Source: Aureispira sp050633105 (GTDB taxonomy: Bacteria; Bacteroidota; Bacteroidia; Chitinophagales; Saprospiraceae). From it: a stretch of 64,000 bases of DNA. The stretch is from NCBI GenBank assembly GCA_050633105.1, contig JBOEFW010000042.1, positions 1-64,000 of the forward strand, given 5' to 3'. Positions within the stretch are counted from its first letter, which is position 1, and every line of letters begins with the position of its first letter. Of this stretch, positions 45,468-53,192 are shown piece by piece. Position numbers and translations under genes: made by a program. Below the pieces are notes generated by a model. The model saw nothing but the letters and a program-made list of their open reading frames with translations. It was not told the DNA's origin and ran no database searches.

Positions 45468-46163
45468 TTATTTATATTTAAATATGGTTGTGATAATTTT
45501 ATATCCTGCTAAAATGGTACCTTTAATGGTACCTGATATTTTTGACTGTCCAACTCTAACACGATAAGAAACAGGGATTTCCTCCACGCTCATACCTTGC
45601 TTGGCAGCTTTAACTTGCATTTCTACGGTCCATCCGTATGTTTGATCTTGCATATCCAAGGCCATTAGGTCGTCATATTTGATCGCTCTAAATGGGCCTA
45701 AATCAGTGAATGTCACTCCATAAAACCATTTGATTAATCGTGTTGCTAACCAGTTGCCAAAGATTTGTTGAGGAGTCATTGATCCGCGCTCTTTTGCGCC
45801 GAGTGCTCTTGAGCCAATCACCATTGTTACATCCCTTTCCAAAATTGGTGCCACTAATTGAGGCAGTTCTTCTGGATGGTCGGAATAATCCGCATCTATA
45901 AACACAACAATATCGGGTGGCTGTGGTAATGTTTTTAGGTAAGTCATCCCTTTCAAACAAGCAAAACCATACCCTTGCTGGTGTTCATCTAAGACGATAG
46001 CCCCTGCTTCTTTTGCAACAACAGCTGTTTGGTCATTAGAATTATTATTTACCACCACCACTGTATTTACAAACGTTTTTGGTATAGCTGCAACAACTTT
46101 CCCTACAGCATTTTCCTCATTATACGCAGGAATAATTACAGCAATATTTACAGATGTAGTCAT
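45468..46163 (-). CDS. family 2 glycosyltransferase (polyprenyl-phosphate type)
   Basis: A 231-residue soluble GT-A enzyme. I chose the second Met (46163), giving MTTSVNIAVIIPAYNEENAV; the longer start at 46178 adds five residues. It has NNNSNDQTAVVAKEAG, GYGFACLKGM and FIDADYSDHPEEL, the pattern of dolichyl-phosphate-sugar synthases. It probably makes a lipid-linked sugar that the membrane enzyme encoded 2 bases downstream uses. Confidence 0.86.
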   Translation of the reverse strand: MTTSVNIAVIIPAYNEENAVGKVVAAIPKTFVNTVVVVNNNSNDQTAVVAKEAGAIVLDEHQQGYGFACLKGMTYLKTLPQPPDIVVFIDADYSDHPEELPQLVAPILERDVTMVIGSRALGAKERGSMTPQQIFGNWLATRLIKWFYGVTFTDLGPFRAIKYDDLMALDMQDQTYGWTVEMQVKAAKQGMSVEEIPVSYRVRVGQSKISGTIKGTILAGYKIITTIFKYK

Positions 46164-46259
46164 TTGACAATTGATCAATTTGGTATTGAAGTGTTTTTAA
46201 TAAAAACAACTTCATTTTTGGTAGGAATATCCCATTTAGGACATTCGTTAAATGTGGCG

Positions 46260-46292
46260 CAAAAGTACTATAAAAAAGTAGCTTAAACCAAA
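46260..46292 (-). promoter_or_regulatory. candidate promoter of the glycosyltransferase pair
   Basis: On the minus strand TTTG (46289-46292) and TACTTTTG (46260-46267) are spaced by 21 bases, close to the Bacteroidota consensus. The transcript would start near 46253. On the plus strand of the same gap TAGCTTTG (46365-46372) is a possible element for the gene at 46551. Confidence 0.5.
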
Positions 46293-46550
46293 AAAAAACC
46301 TTTTTTCTCTACCAGCTCCTACTTAGGCGTTCTTGATTTTCTATCAAAAAGCTTTTTGCTTTCGTAGCTTTGCTCAAACTATTTTATATCTTTAGTATGG
46401 CCTTTGCAAGTAGTGGCGTTTATCGGGTACGTCTATAACATTCCCCACAAACAGTCTTTCTAAAATCTTGCAAGAATGCTTTAAATCAATCTTTTCTATT
46501 CTTCTTCATTCATTTCTCAACGGTTAAGTTGAGTGTTAGAACCTCCCACT

Positions 46551-46964
46551 ATGAACGCATTATTGCCGTTATTAGCTATTATTACAGGGCTCTTGGCTGC
46601 CTCTTCTATTGTCATTAAAAAATTACCTGACGCTTCTAAATTAATTGAAAAAATTCGTCCTTACGAAGCATTTATTGGAGCCGCAGCGCTCTTAATGTCT
46701 GTTTTTTCTATTTTTAAAATCACGGTATATTTCAAAATAGGTTTCCTTTTAGGGGTTGTTTCTAGTGCTTGTATTGGAGCTTGTGTTGTTATGGGCTTTC
46801 TTTTAGGTTTCCCTATGATTCAAGAATTAGTATTGGATGAAATGAATGAAGATGCTCGTAAGAAAGGAGAAGAAATTTATGAACGACTAACTCCTTACAA
46901 AGTAATTTCTGGCTTAGTAGGTATCGTAACAGGTATTTATTTGTTCTTGGGTGTTTTGTTCTAA
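46551..46964 (+). CDS. small polytopic membrane protein
   Basis: A 137-residue protein from the ATG at 46551 (a GTG at 46533 is less likely). It has four hydrophobic segments, at about 1-22, 37-55, 62-90 and 112-134, separated by charged loops with the repeat-like pair LIEKIRPYEAFIGAAALL and IYERLTPYKVISGLVGIV. The two halves look like a duplicated hairpin. Family unknown. Confidence 0.65.
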   Translation: MNALLPLLAIITGLLAASSIVIKKLPDASKLIEKIRPYEAFIGAAALLMSVFSIFKITVYFKIGFLLGVVSSACIGACVVMGFLLGFPMIQELVLDEMNEDARKKGEEIYERLTPYKVISGLVGIVTGIYLFLGVLF

Positions 46965-47046
46965 AAGCCCCCTTATTGATATGCCTCGTTGTTCTCTTAT
47001 TTAAACTACTTCTTAATTACAGCCTTTCCTTTAATTCTTTTGATCA

Positions 47047-47703
47047 ATGCCAAAAACTGTTGATGCCCAAGTCTTATTACAAGACTTGGAACGATTAAAC
47101 AAACGTTTGTCAGAAATTGCTTTGCGCGATTTCACACCTCTTACTGTACCACAGCTCAATTGGCAAGAAGCCGCTCATAAGTGGAGTATTTTAGAATGTA
47201 TTGCTCATCTCAATTATGTAGCAGATTTCTATTTTCCACCTACTCTTAAGGCTTTAGAATATGCCAAAAAGAAAGGTTCTCGTCCTCAAAAGACATTTAC
47301 GAGAGGATGGTTAGGGCATATTTATGTTAGTAAAATGCGTTTGAATCAAAACAACCAATTTAAAAAAAGCATAGAGGCACCACAGAAATATGTCCCTGTT
47401 CTAGACAACAATGAACAATTAGACAAAAAAGAGGTTTTTGATAAATTCGTGGTTAATCAAAAAACACTCACGCGCATCTTAATGGAAGCAAAAACCATTA
47501 ACATTGAAAAAACAAGAGTCTATGCAGCAGTGTTTAATTTGGTCAGTATACGGTTGGGCGATATGCTCAAGATTTTAGTTTATCATGACGAACGTCATAT
47601 TGTGCAAGCACAACGTGTTCTATACCACGATCATTTTTTAGGAAATGTGCCTTTGGATACCCTCTTGTCTGCACAAAGTCAAAGCTTATCTCCCGATAGT
47701 TAA
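47047..47703 (+). CDS. DinB-like domain protein
   Basis: A 218-residue four-helix-bundle protein of the DinB/YfiT group. Near the N-terminus KWSILECIAHLNYVADFYFPP contributes the first His, and LVYHDERHIVQAQRVLYH the C-terminal His pair that bind a metal ion. Members are thiol transferases or stress-related enzymes. No partner is nearby. A terminator-like hairpin follows at 47886. Confidence 0.75.
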   Translation: MPKTVDAQVLLQDLERLNKRLSEIALRDFTPLTVPQLNWQEAAHKWSILECIAHLNYVADFYFPPTLKALEYAKKKGSRPQKTFTRGWLGHIYVSKMRLNQNNQFKKSIEAPQKYVPVLDNNEQLDKKEVFDKFVVNQKTLTRILMEAKTINIEKTRVYAAVFNLVSIRLGDMLKILVYHDERHIVQAQRVLYHDHFLGNVPLDTLLSAQSQSLSPDS

Positions 47704-47885
47704 GTCAAGCTATTGTTGTGTTTTTTTATGGGCTCACCTGAGCCGCTATTAAATATATTGATTACATTTGCTAGAATTGCAACACAATTAGAATAAGTAA
47801 AGGCATAGCCCATTAGGGCCTTCCCTGCTTTATTAAATAGTCATACCACTCAAAAGATTAACGCTCAACGAGCCATGAATTTAAA

Positions 47886-47917
47886 AAATCCCCTACTAAA
47901 AGAGGATTTATTTTTTA
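47886..47917 (+). terminator. probable terminator upstream of bioB
   Basis: AAATCCCCT can pair with AGAGGATTT (one mismatch), followed by TTTTTT. It is 183 bases after the DinB-like stop codon and 75 before bioB, so it may end the DinB-like transcript or act in the bioB leader. The rest of 47704-47992 shows nothing else. Confidence 0.5.
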
Positions 47918-47992
47918 TTCTGGAATTACTTTTGATCGCCTATTTAAGGGTAGTAAAACGCCGTCAAACCGTCACATAAACTACGCATTATT

Positions 47993-48982
47993 ATGAGCTT
48001 ACGCAACGATTGGACTAAAGAAGAAATTGAAGCGATTTATAACAAACCCATTCTAGAACTCATTTACGAGGCGGCCACTGTACACCGCCAACACAATGAT
48101 CCCAGTGAAGTACAAGTATCAACACTGTTGTCTATTAAAACAGGGGGGTGTCCAGAAAACTGTTCTTACTGTCCTCAATCTATTCATCACAATACAGATT
48201 TAGAGCCAGAGCGCTTATTGTCTTTGGATGAAGTGATGACCAAAGCCAGTATTGCTGCTCAAAATGGGTCTACTCGCTTTTGTATGGGCGCTGCTTGGCG
48301 CAATGTCAAAAACAACAAGCAGTTTGATCGTGTTTTGGATATGGTCAAAGGAGTAAATACGTTGGGTATGGAAGTGTGCTGTACACTAGGCATGTTAACA
48401 AAAGAGCAAGCAGAGCGCTTGAAAGAGGCTGGTTTACACGCGTACAACCACAATCTTGATACCTCAGAAGGACATTATGCAGAAATCATTACAACCCGCA
48501 CCTACAAAGATCGTCTAGATACTTTAGAGCATGTTCGTGAAACAGGACTTAATGTTTGTAGTGGAGGAATTATTGGTTTAGGAGAAACGGCTAGTGATCG
48601 TATGACAATGCTCTATACTTTGGCTAATTTGCCCAAACACCCTGAATCTGTTCCTGTCAATGCTTTGGTTGCAGTAAAAGGAACGCCTTTAGAAAACCAA
48701 GAACGTGTTTCTGTTTGGGAAATGGTTCGTATGATCGCAACGGCGCGTATTATTATGCCTTTGTCGCAAGTGCGTCTTTCTGCTGGTCGTCAAGAGATGC
48801 CTATTTCTGAACAAGCCTTGTGCTTTATGGCTGGCGCCAGTTCTATCTTTGCAGGAGAAAAATTATTAACCACTCCTAATCCAGATGTCAACCAAGATAA
48901 AATGATGTTTGATTTGTTAGGTTTAAAGCCAATGGCGGCCTTCAAAGGACAAGAAAAAGAATTGGAAGCGACAGAATTTTAA
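47993..48982 (+). CDS. bioB: biotin synthase
   Basis: Radical SAM enzyme that inserts sulfur into dethiobiotin. The 329-residue product has the 4Fe-4S motif GGCPENCSYCPQS (Cys53, 57 and 60), the 2Fe-2S ligands (Cys in RFCMGAAW, CCTLGML, GLNVCSGGIIGLGE) and the arginine in MPLSQVRLSAGR. The length is normal. It is transcribed alone with a UUCG-loop terminator. bioA is far away at 387. Confidence 0.96.
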   Translation: MSLRNDWTKEEIEAIYNKPILELIYEAATVHRQHNDPSEVQVSTLLSIKTGGCPENCSYCPQSIHHNTDLEPERLLSLDEVMTKASIAAQNGSTRFCMGAAWRNVKNNKQFDRVLDMVKGVNTLGMEVCCTLGMLTKEQAERLKEAGLHAYNHNLDTSEGHYAEIITTRTYKDRLDTLEHVRETGLNVCSGGIIGLGETASDRMTMLYTLANLPKHPESVPVNALVAVKGTPLENQERVSVWEMVRMIATARIIMPLSQVRLSAGRQEMPISEQALCFMAGASSIFAGEKLLTTPNPDVNQDKMMFDLLGLKPMAAFKGQEKELEATEF

Positions 48983-49019
48983 AAATCACTCGTTCTTTAA
49001 AAAAAAAGAGTACTTTTCA

Positions 49020-49059
49020 AAGAAGCTTTTGTTGATTCGTCAACAAAAGCTTCTTGTAT
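49020..49059 (+). terminator. strong terminator after bioB with TTCG tetraloop
   Basis: A 16-bp perfect stem (49020-49035 with 49040-49055) is closed by a TTCG loop and followed by GTATTTT. Confidence 0.88.
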
Positions 49060-49169
49060 TTTAAGAACAATTCCCTTTCCTCAAAACCACTTATACATTC
49101 CATTGCTACAGTTATCCATTGGATCCCGCCCCTTCCGACTTTTGCAAAAAATCAAAGAAAACTATAACT

Positions 49170-49177
49170 TACCTTTG
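49170..49177 (+). promoter_or_regulatory. candidate -7 promoter element for the 49209 gene
   Basis: TACCTTTG matches TAnnTTTG; TTTTG is 25 bases upstream. Transcription near 49184 rules out the longer TTG start at 49119. Confidence 0.45.
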
Positions 49178-49208
49178 TTCTCTAGTCAATTCAAAGAAAC
49201 AAAAAACT

Positions 49209-49880
49209 ATGCTACAAGGAGAAAGTTATTACCATTTTGAATACGAGGTCCATTCTCATTATGAGGATTCTGTGTCTGTTGTTCTATTACACCAACAGCA
49301 ATTTCAGAGCATTCTGAAAGCAGTACTCTCAGATGAACATCGCTTATTTGAATGTATTGCGGGCGCTGCAAGCATCACACTTGCAAGAATGGAAAAGGAT
49401 GATTTAAGTTCTCATCAACCGATTGTGGAATCAATCTCAGCCCTACCCTTTATCACCATTCACCTATCCAATATCCAGTTCCAATACTGGTATGAAGACA
49501 AAGAGGGTGAAGAATGGGAATGTGATTTTCCACAAGAACTGTGTATTACCTTTAACGAACATCAAGAGGCCTTGTTTTGGACAACAAAAAAAACGCCTCT
49601 TATTCTAAAAGGTTTTGAAGAACAGTCTATAGCTGGTTTAAATCCAACGACTGATATTCTTCTACAGTCTATTTTTGAGGATCTTTTTTCACAAGAAGAT
49701 AAATTTAATTGGACAATCAATATTTCGATTAAGCCTGAACTCCATCCAGTATTCTCTGCTTTAGAAGGCAAACCTTTGCAAAGCCAAGAAGAATCTTCTT
49801 ATGGCTTTCTACATATAATTTATGAAAATGGGGAAGCGACAGACATAGACTTCCATACCTTTATTGGGGGCTTTTCTTAA
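49209..49880 (+). CDS. hypothetical acidic protein
   Basis: A 223-residue soluble acidic protein from the ATG at 49209, with no signal peptide or membrane span. It has beta-type segments (YYHFEYEVHSHYEDSVSVVLL, ITIHLSNIQFQYWYED). No family is recognised. It converges with the last gene of the membrane-protein cluster, with 5 bases between the two stops. Confidence 0.6.
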   Translation: MLQGESYYHFEYEVHSHYEDSVSVVLLHQQQFQSILKAVLSDEHRLFECIAGAASITLARMEKDDLSSHQPIVESISALPFITIHLSNIQFQYWYEDKEGEEWECDFPQELCITFNEHQEALFWTTKKTPLILKGFEEQSIAGLNPTTDILLQSIFEDLFSQEDKFNWTINISIKPELHPVFSALEGKPLQSQEESSYGFLHIIYENGEATDIDFHTFIGGFS

Positions 49881-49885
49881 TAACT

Positions 49886-50278
49886 TTAATTTGCTCCTAC
49901 AAACAATAAAAGAAGGAATGCTCCTCCTAGAACACTCAATGCCACTCCTATTAATAAGATTAGACACAAATGCTTCCAGAAGTTCTTCTGGTATTGTAAC
50001 GCCTCTTGCCAATGTATGCTTTGATGGCTTCCCATAAAACCTTTTGTTGATTCGATATTTTTGTAGAGTTGATAAACAATATACCCTGTCCAGCCAAAAC
50101 TGCCGCCTCCGATAAGCATTCCAAAAAGCAACTCCCCAACATCTGATCCACCATAGGAATAAAAGATGGGAGCAATGGCTCCCAAACAACTAAGTAGCCA
50201 TATTAGTCCAAAAAACACCAATACAACACGCTGCCACAAAATAGTTTGTTTCAACCAATAATTTGTTTGATCCTTCAT
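49886..50278 (-). CDS. small membrane protein, cluster family A, copy A5
   Basis: A 130-residue protein, last gene of the cluster. Family A has an N-terminal amphipathic start, a first span opening with the motif (F/L)WQR (here QTILWQRVVLVF), a second span, a helical loop and the motif YQKNFWKHLCLI opening the last span. Shares LEALQYQ/QEALQYQ with A4, so A4 and A5 are closest. Function unknown. Confidence 0.7.
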   Translation of the reverse strand: MKDQTNYWLKQTILWQRVVLVFFGLIWLLSCLGAIAPIFYSYGGSDVGELLFGMLIGGGSFGWTGYIVYQLYKNIESTKGFMGSHQSIHWQEALQYQKNFWKHLCLILLIGVALSVLGGAFLLLLFVGAN

Positions 50279-50289
50279 AATTTCTTTGC

Positions 50290-50685
50290 CTAAATTCCCA
50301 TTAAAATTGCCCCAACAATATTTCCAATTACACTAAACGCTAGCCAACGCCACAATTCATAATTGAGATAAATCCAATGTTCTTGGTCATAAGCTGTATC
50401 ATAAAGAGAAAAACGACGAGTCCATTGTATAAATTTCAGTTGCCAGCGGGCGGCATTACACCACAACGCACCAATCCCTATGACGATAAGCCCATATATA
50501 ATTGTCTCTAATTTGGAATCATCCACTAAAAAAGCGATCCCACTAATAATGTAAACAACACCTATTATAAAACTCAAAACCGACACAGGACGAAGCCATT
50601 TGCTCAAACTCCCTGCCACTGTCGCTAACTCCCCCGTAGAAGCCTCTTCAAGATTAAAATCGTCTAATAGATTGTCTTCTTTCAT
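50290..50685 (-). CDS. small membrane protein, cluster family B, copy B3
   Basis: A 131-residue protein from the ATG at 50685; the frame continues to 50814, but that part overlaps A4. Family B starts with an acidic motif around LLDD (here MKEDNLLDDFNLEEAS), followed by a short polar helix and three to four spans. The end is YLNYELWRWLAFSVIG, matching the W-containing final span of B1 and B2. Possibly related to DUF5362; this is uncertain. Function unknown. Confidence 0.68.
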   Translation of the reverse strand: MKEDNLLDDFNLEEASTGELATVAGSLSKWLRPVSVLSFIIGVVYIISGIAFLVDDSKLETIIYGLIVIGIGALWCNAARWQLKFIQWTRRFSLYDTAYDQEHWIYLNYELWRWLAFSVIGNIVGAILMGI

Positions 50686-50690
50686 GTTTC

Positions 50691-51086
50691 TTAAGTAGAT
50701 TCTAATAATAAACCAAATGCAATTAAGCAGCCTATTCCAAAAACTAGCAAAAGAAATAGGCAAAAGAATTTCCAAAAATGCCGCTGGTATTGCAAGGCTT
50801 CTAACCATATCCATTCAGGTTCTGTTCTCCAATAGGCCTTTGTGCGTTCTATGCTATGGTGTAACTGCTGAATAATATAGGCTAAACTTCCTGCTACAAT
50901 CGTCACAAACAATAAATAAGGAATCATAACCGCAGCACCTTCATTATCCAACTTAAAAAGCCCTGCCATTGCTATAAAAAGGCCAAATATCCAAGTAGAA
51001 GCTAAAGTAAGTAATATTAACTGTTGCCAAAAAATAGTTTTTTGCAGCCAGATCGCTGCTTTTTCTGTCTTCATCTTTTTCAACAA
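50691..51086 (-). CDS. small membrane protein, cluster family A, copy A4
   Basis: A 131-residue protein with three to four spans. KTIFWQQLILLTL opens the first span, and LEALQYQRHFWKFFCLFLLL the last. It starts 3 bases after A3 ends and is followed 5 bases later by B3. A start at the Met of MKTEKAAIW (residue 5) is possible. Confidence 0.7.
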   Translation of the reverse strand: MLKKMKTEKAAIWLQKTIFWQQLILLTLASTWIFGLFIAMAGLFKLDNEGAAVMIPYLLFVTIVAGSLAYIIQQLHHSIERTKAYWRTEPEWIWLEALQYQRHFWKFFCLFLLLVFGIGCLIAFGLLLEST

Positions 51087-51089
51087 TCA

Positions 51090-51482
51090 TTAGAACCTCT
51101 TAAAAAGAATCATCGTCAGAAAAACACCTGTAACAAAAACAACAAATCCCCCTGAAATAATGCTAATGTTTCGCCAAAACAAGCGTTGTTGTTGATAAGA
51201 TTTTAACAAATCCTCTTCTTTAGAGGAACGTAAATACGCTCTAGTTGCTAAGATATTCCGCAATAAGTTCACCCAGATGTATCCTGTCCAAGCCAAGCCT
51301 ACGACTACAAAACTTGAAAACACATAATAAAAATTACTTCTGTAACTAGCAGTAACAATCTCCCCCAGCCCCAATAAAGCCACACCAATATAAAAAAGCC
51401 CCATTGCCAACAACAAGAGCGACTGCCAATTGGCCGTTTTTAAAAGCGTACCTCTAAACGTTTCTTTGTTTAAATTTTCCAT
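51090..51482 (-). CDS. small membrane protein, cluster family A, copy A3
   Basis: A 130-residue protein. KTANWQSLLLLAMG opens the first span; the loop before the last span has SYQQQRLFWRNISII. It is the only A gene not preceded or followed in strict alternation by a B gene on both sides, being adjacent to A4. Confidence 0.7.
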   Translation of the reverse strand: MENLNKETFRGTLLKTANWQSLLLLAMGLFYIGVALLGLGEIVTASYRSNFYYVFSSFVVVGLAWTGYIWVNLLRNILATRAYLRSSKEEDLLKSYQQQRLFWRNISIISGGFVVFVTGVFLTMILFKRF

Positions 51483-51512
51483 ATTAGAACAGGCTTTTAT
51501 GATTGAAATTGT

Positions 51513-51911
51513 TTAAAAATAGAACCAAGTAAAAAATACAGTTCTAAAAATAATAATTAGAAATACAAAGCCTAACAGAGACCACGTTTTATAAGTATAC
51601 TCTAAAAACATCGCTTCGTTTTGTTCAAAATTTTGTTTGTGTGCTCCTTCTTGTTCCTTTTTTTGTTGCCAAAGGGCATTCATAAGAAAAATTAAGCACC
51701 CATCAATCAACAAACTAAAAACAGTTCCTATAATGAAAAAGTAGCTCCCTAAAAAAAATTGACCCAACATAAAGAGTATATCTAACAATACATACCCGCC
51801 AATAGCTAGTACTAATTTTTGAAGTATAGGAGGGTATTTTTGTAACTCTTGCAGATAAACGTACCCTTCCTCCTCTATACTAATTCCATCATCTAATAAT
51901 TCTTCTCTCAT
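51513..51911 (-). CDS. small membrane protein, cluster family B, copy B2
   Basis: A 132-residue protein starting MREELLDDGISIEEE, with the same N-terminal motif as B1. Spans at about 36-60, 62-85 and 110-130. Near the last span QNFEQNEAMFLEYTYKTWSLLG resembles NSFEKNEATWVTSMIQVWRLFG in B1. Its ATG overlaps the stop of A2 by four bases, so translation is probably coupled. Confidence 0.72.
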   Translation of the reverse strand: MREELLDDGISIEEEGYVYLQELQKYPPILQKLVLAIGGYVLLDILFMLGQFFLGSYFFIIGTVFSLLIDGCLIFLMNALWQQKKEQEGAHKQNFEQNEAMFLEYTYKTWSLLGFVFLIIIFRTVFFTWFYF

Positions 51912-52300
51912 AGATTAAATACTCCTAATAAGACTTGATTAAAAAAAATCTGTACAGTAAACAAAACAATAAATAGTGTTAGATAAACCAACGTTTTTTG
52001 TGAGGCTTTAATCCAAACTCTAAAATTGGCTCCACTCCGTTGAGCTTCATATTCTTTTCCTATATTAATGGCCCTTTTAAGGTGTATAATAAAAACTAGG
52101 CAGGCTCCCCAAGCAACTAACCCTAACAACCAAGTTAAAAAGTACTTCATTTCAAAAGAAGAAGTGTTGCTAGCAAAATTTCCATATTGCCCCAGCGTCC
52201 GAATAGTTGATATAACCAAAACGGCTATTGAAACCAGCCAAATTAACCGTTGCCAAAACAATATCTTATTATAAATAAGGGGCAATTTTAATTCACTCAT
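51908..52300 (-). CDS. small membrane protein, cluster family A, copy A2
   Basis: A 130-residue protein from the ATG at 52300; a longer frame to 52408 overlaps B1 and is rejected. NKILFWQRLIWLVSIAV opens the first span; the last span is preceded by FRVWIKASQKTLVYL. It overlaps B2 by 4 bases. Confidence 0.7.
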   Translation of the reverse strand: MSELKLPLIYNKILFWQRLIWLVSIAVLVISTIRTLGQYGNFASNTSSFEMKYFLTWLLGLVAWGACLVFIIHLKRAINIGKEYEAQRSGANFRVWIKASQKTLVYLTLFIVLFTVQIFFNQVLLGVFNL

Positions 52301-52326
52301 GTTAATTATATTATTTTTCTTTGCGA

Positions 52327-52719
52327 TTAACCAAATATCCAAGTAAGTAAACTCAACATTCCTAAGACACCAAACAAACGCCAAACTTGTATCATAGAGG
52401 TCACCCAAGTTGCTTCATTTTTTTCAAAACTATTCTTTTCCAGAGCATTTAATGTCTTTTGTTGCTGTCCTAGTTTATATCCAATCAACAGGTATAAGAC
52501 ATCTGCCATCAACCATGAAAAAGTAGAAAAGTAATCATTGCTAACCCCTTCTTGACCAATGAACTCATAAGCAAATGTTTCAACTACTCCCAATCCACCT
52601 TTAATTAATAATACGATTGATAATAGCTTAAGAGCAGGTAAGTACTTTCTCAATCCTTCTATATAATACGGATTAGACGCATCAATAGACAACTCATCAT
52701 CTAGTAATTCTTCTCTCAT
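52327..52719 (-). CDS. small membrane protein, cluster family B, copy B1
   Basis: A 130-residue protein with the family B start MREELLDDELSIDASNPYYIEGLRKY and spans at about 30-52, 68-88 and 112-130. The ATG context and the first eight residues are the same as in B2, showing a recent duplication. Function unknown. Confidence 0.72.
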   Translation of the reverse strand: MREELLDDELSIDASNPYYIEGLRKYLPALKLLSIVLLIKGGLGVVETFAYEFIGQEGVSNDYFSTFSWLMADVLYLLIGYKLGQQQKTLNALEKNSFEKNEATWVTSMIQVWRLFGVLGMLSLLTWIFG

Positions 52720-52759
52720 AATATTAATCTTTATAGTTGTTCAAAAGGGAAAACTATTC

Positions 52760-53149
52760 TTACAATTGGAGCAAGTTATCAATCATATAATAAATAGACA
52801 AAAGAGCGGTAATCCCAAAAGAAATGGATAGATACGTCCAAATTCTTTGCTGATACCCTATTAACACGGCAAAATTATGTATTGTCCTATTCTCTGTATA
52901 ATAAGTCAAAGCCTGACTTAAACGCCACATTTGTTGAAGGATGAAGACATAGAGAATAATCTGTCCTCCTCTTGATACCATCTGTACCAAAAAACTAAAC
53001 CAGTAATCTTCGTTAAAAAGATTTGTCAAAAAATGAGCATAAGAATAAATATTGAACAGCCGACGAAACCAAGCAATCCCCCAAAAAAGCATCACCACTC
53101 GTTGCCAAAAGTAAACGCGCTTAATCTCTGCTAACGAAATCGTACTCAT
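52760..53149 (-). CDS. small membrane protein, cluster family A, copy A1
   Basis: A 129-residue protein, first of the eight. RVYFWQRVVMLFWGIAW opens the first span; VLIGYQQRIWTYLSISFG opens the last. It lies 43 bases downstream of the GldM-like gene, close enough for cotranscription. Confidence 0.7.
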   Translation of the reverse strand: MSTISLAEIKRVYFWQRVVMLFWGIAWFRRLFNIYSYAHFLTNLFNEDYWFSFLVQMVSRGGQIILYVFILQQMWRLSQALTYYTENRTIHNFAVLIGYQQRIWTYLSISFGITALLSIYYMIDNLLQL

Positions 53150-53192
53150 AAATAATAATTGAAGCCTATCAATAGAAATAAAAAAACAGCAC

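Noticed and set aside
47704..47992. Biotin-responsive riboswitch or tRNA before bioB
   Set aside because: No cloverleaf or known riboswitch core is visible; only a terminator-like hairpin can be supported.
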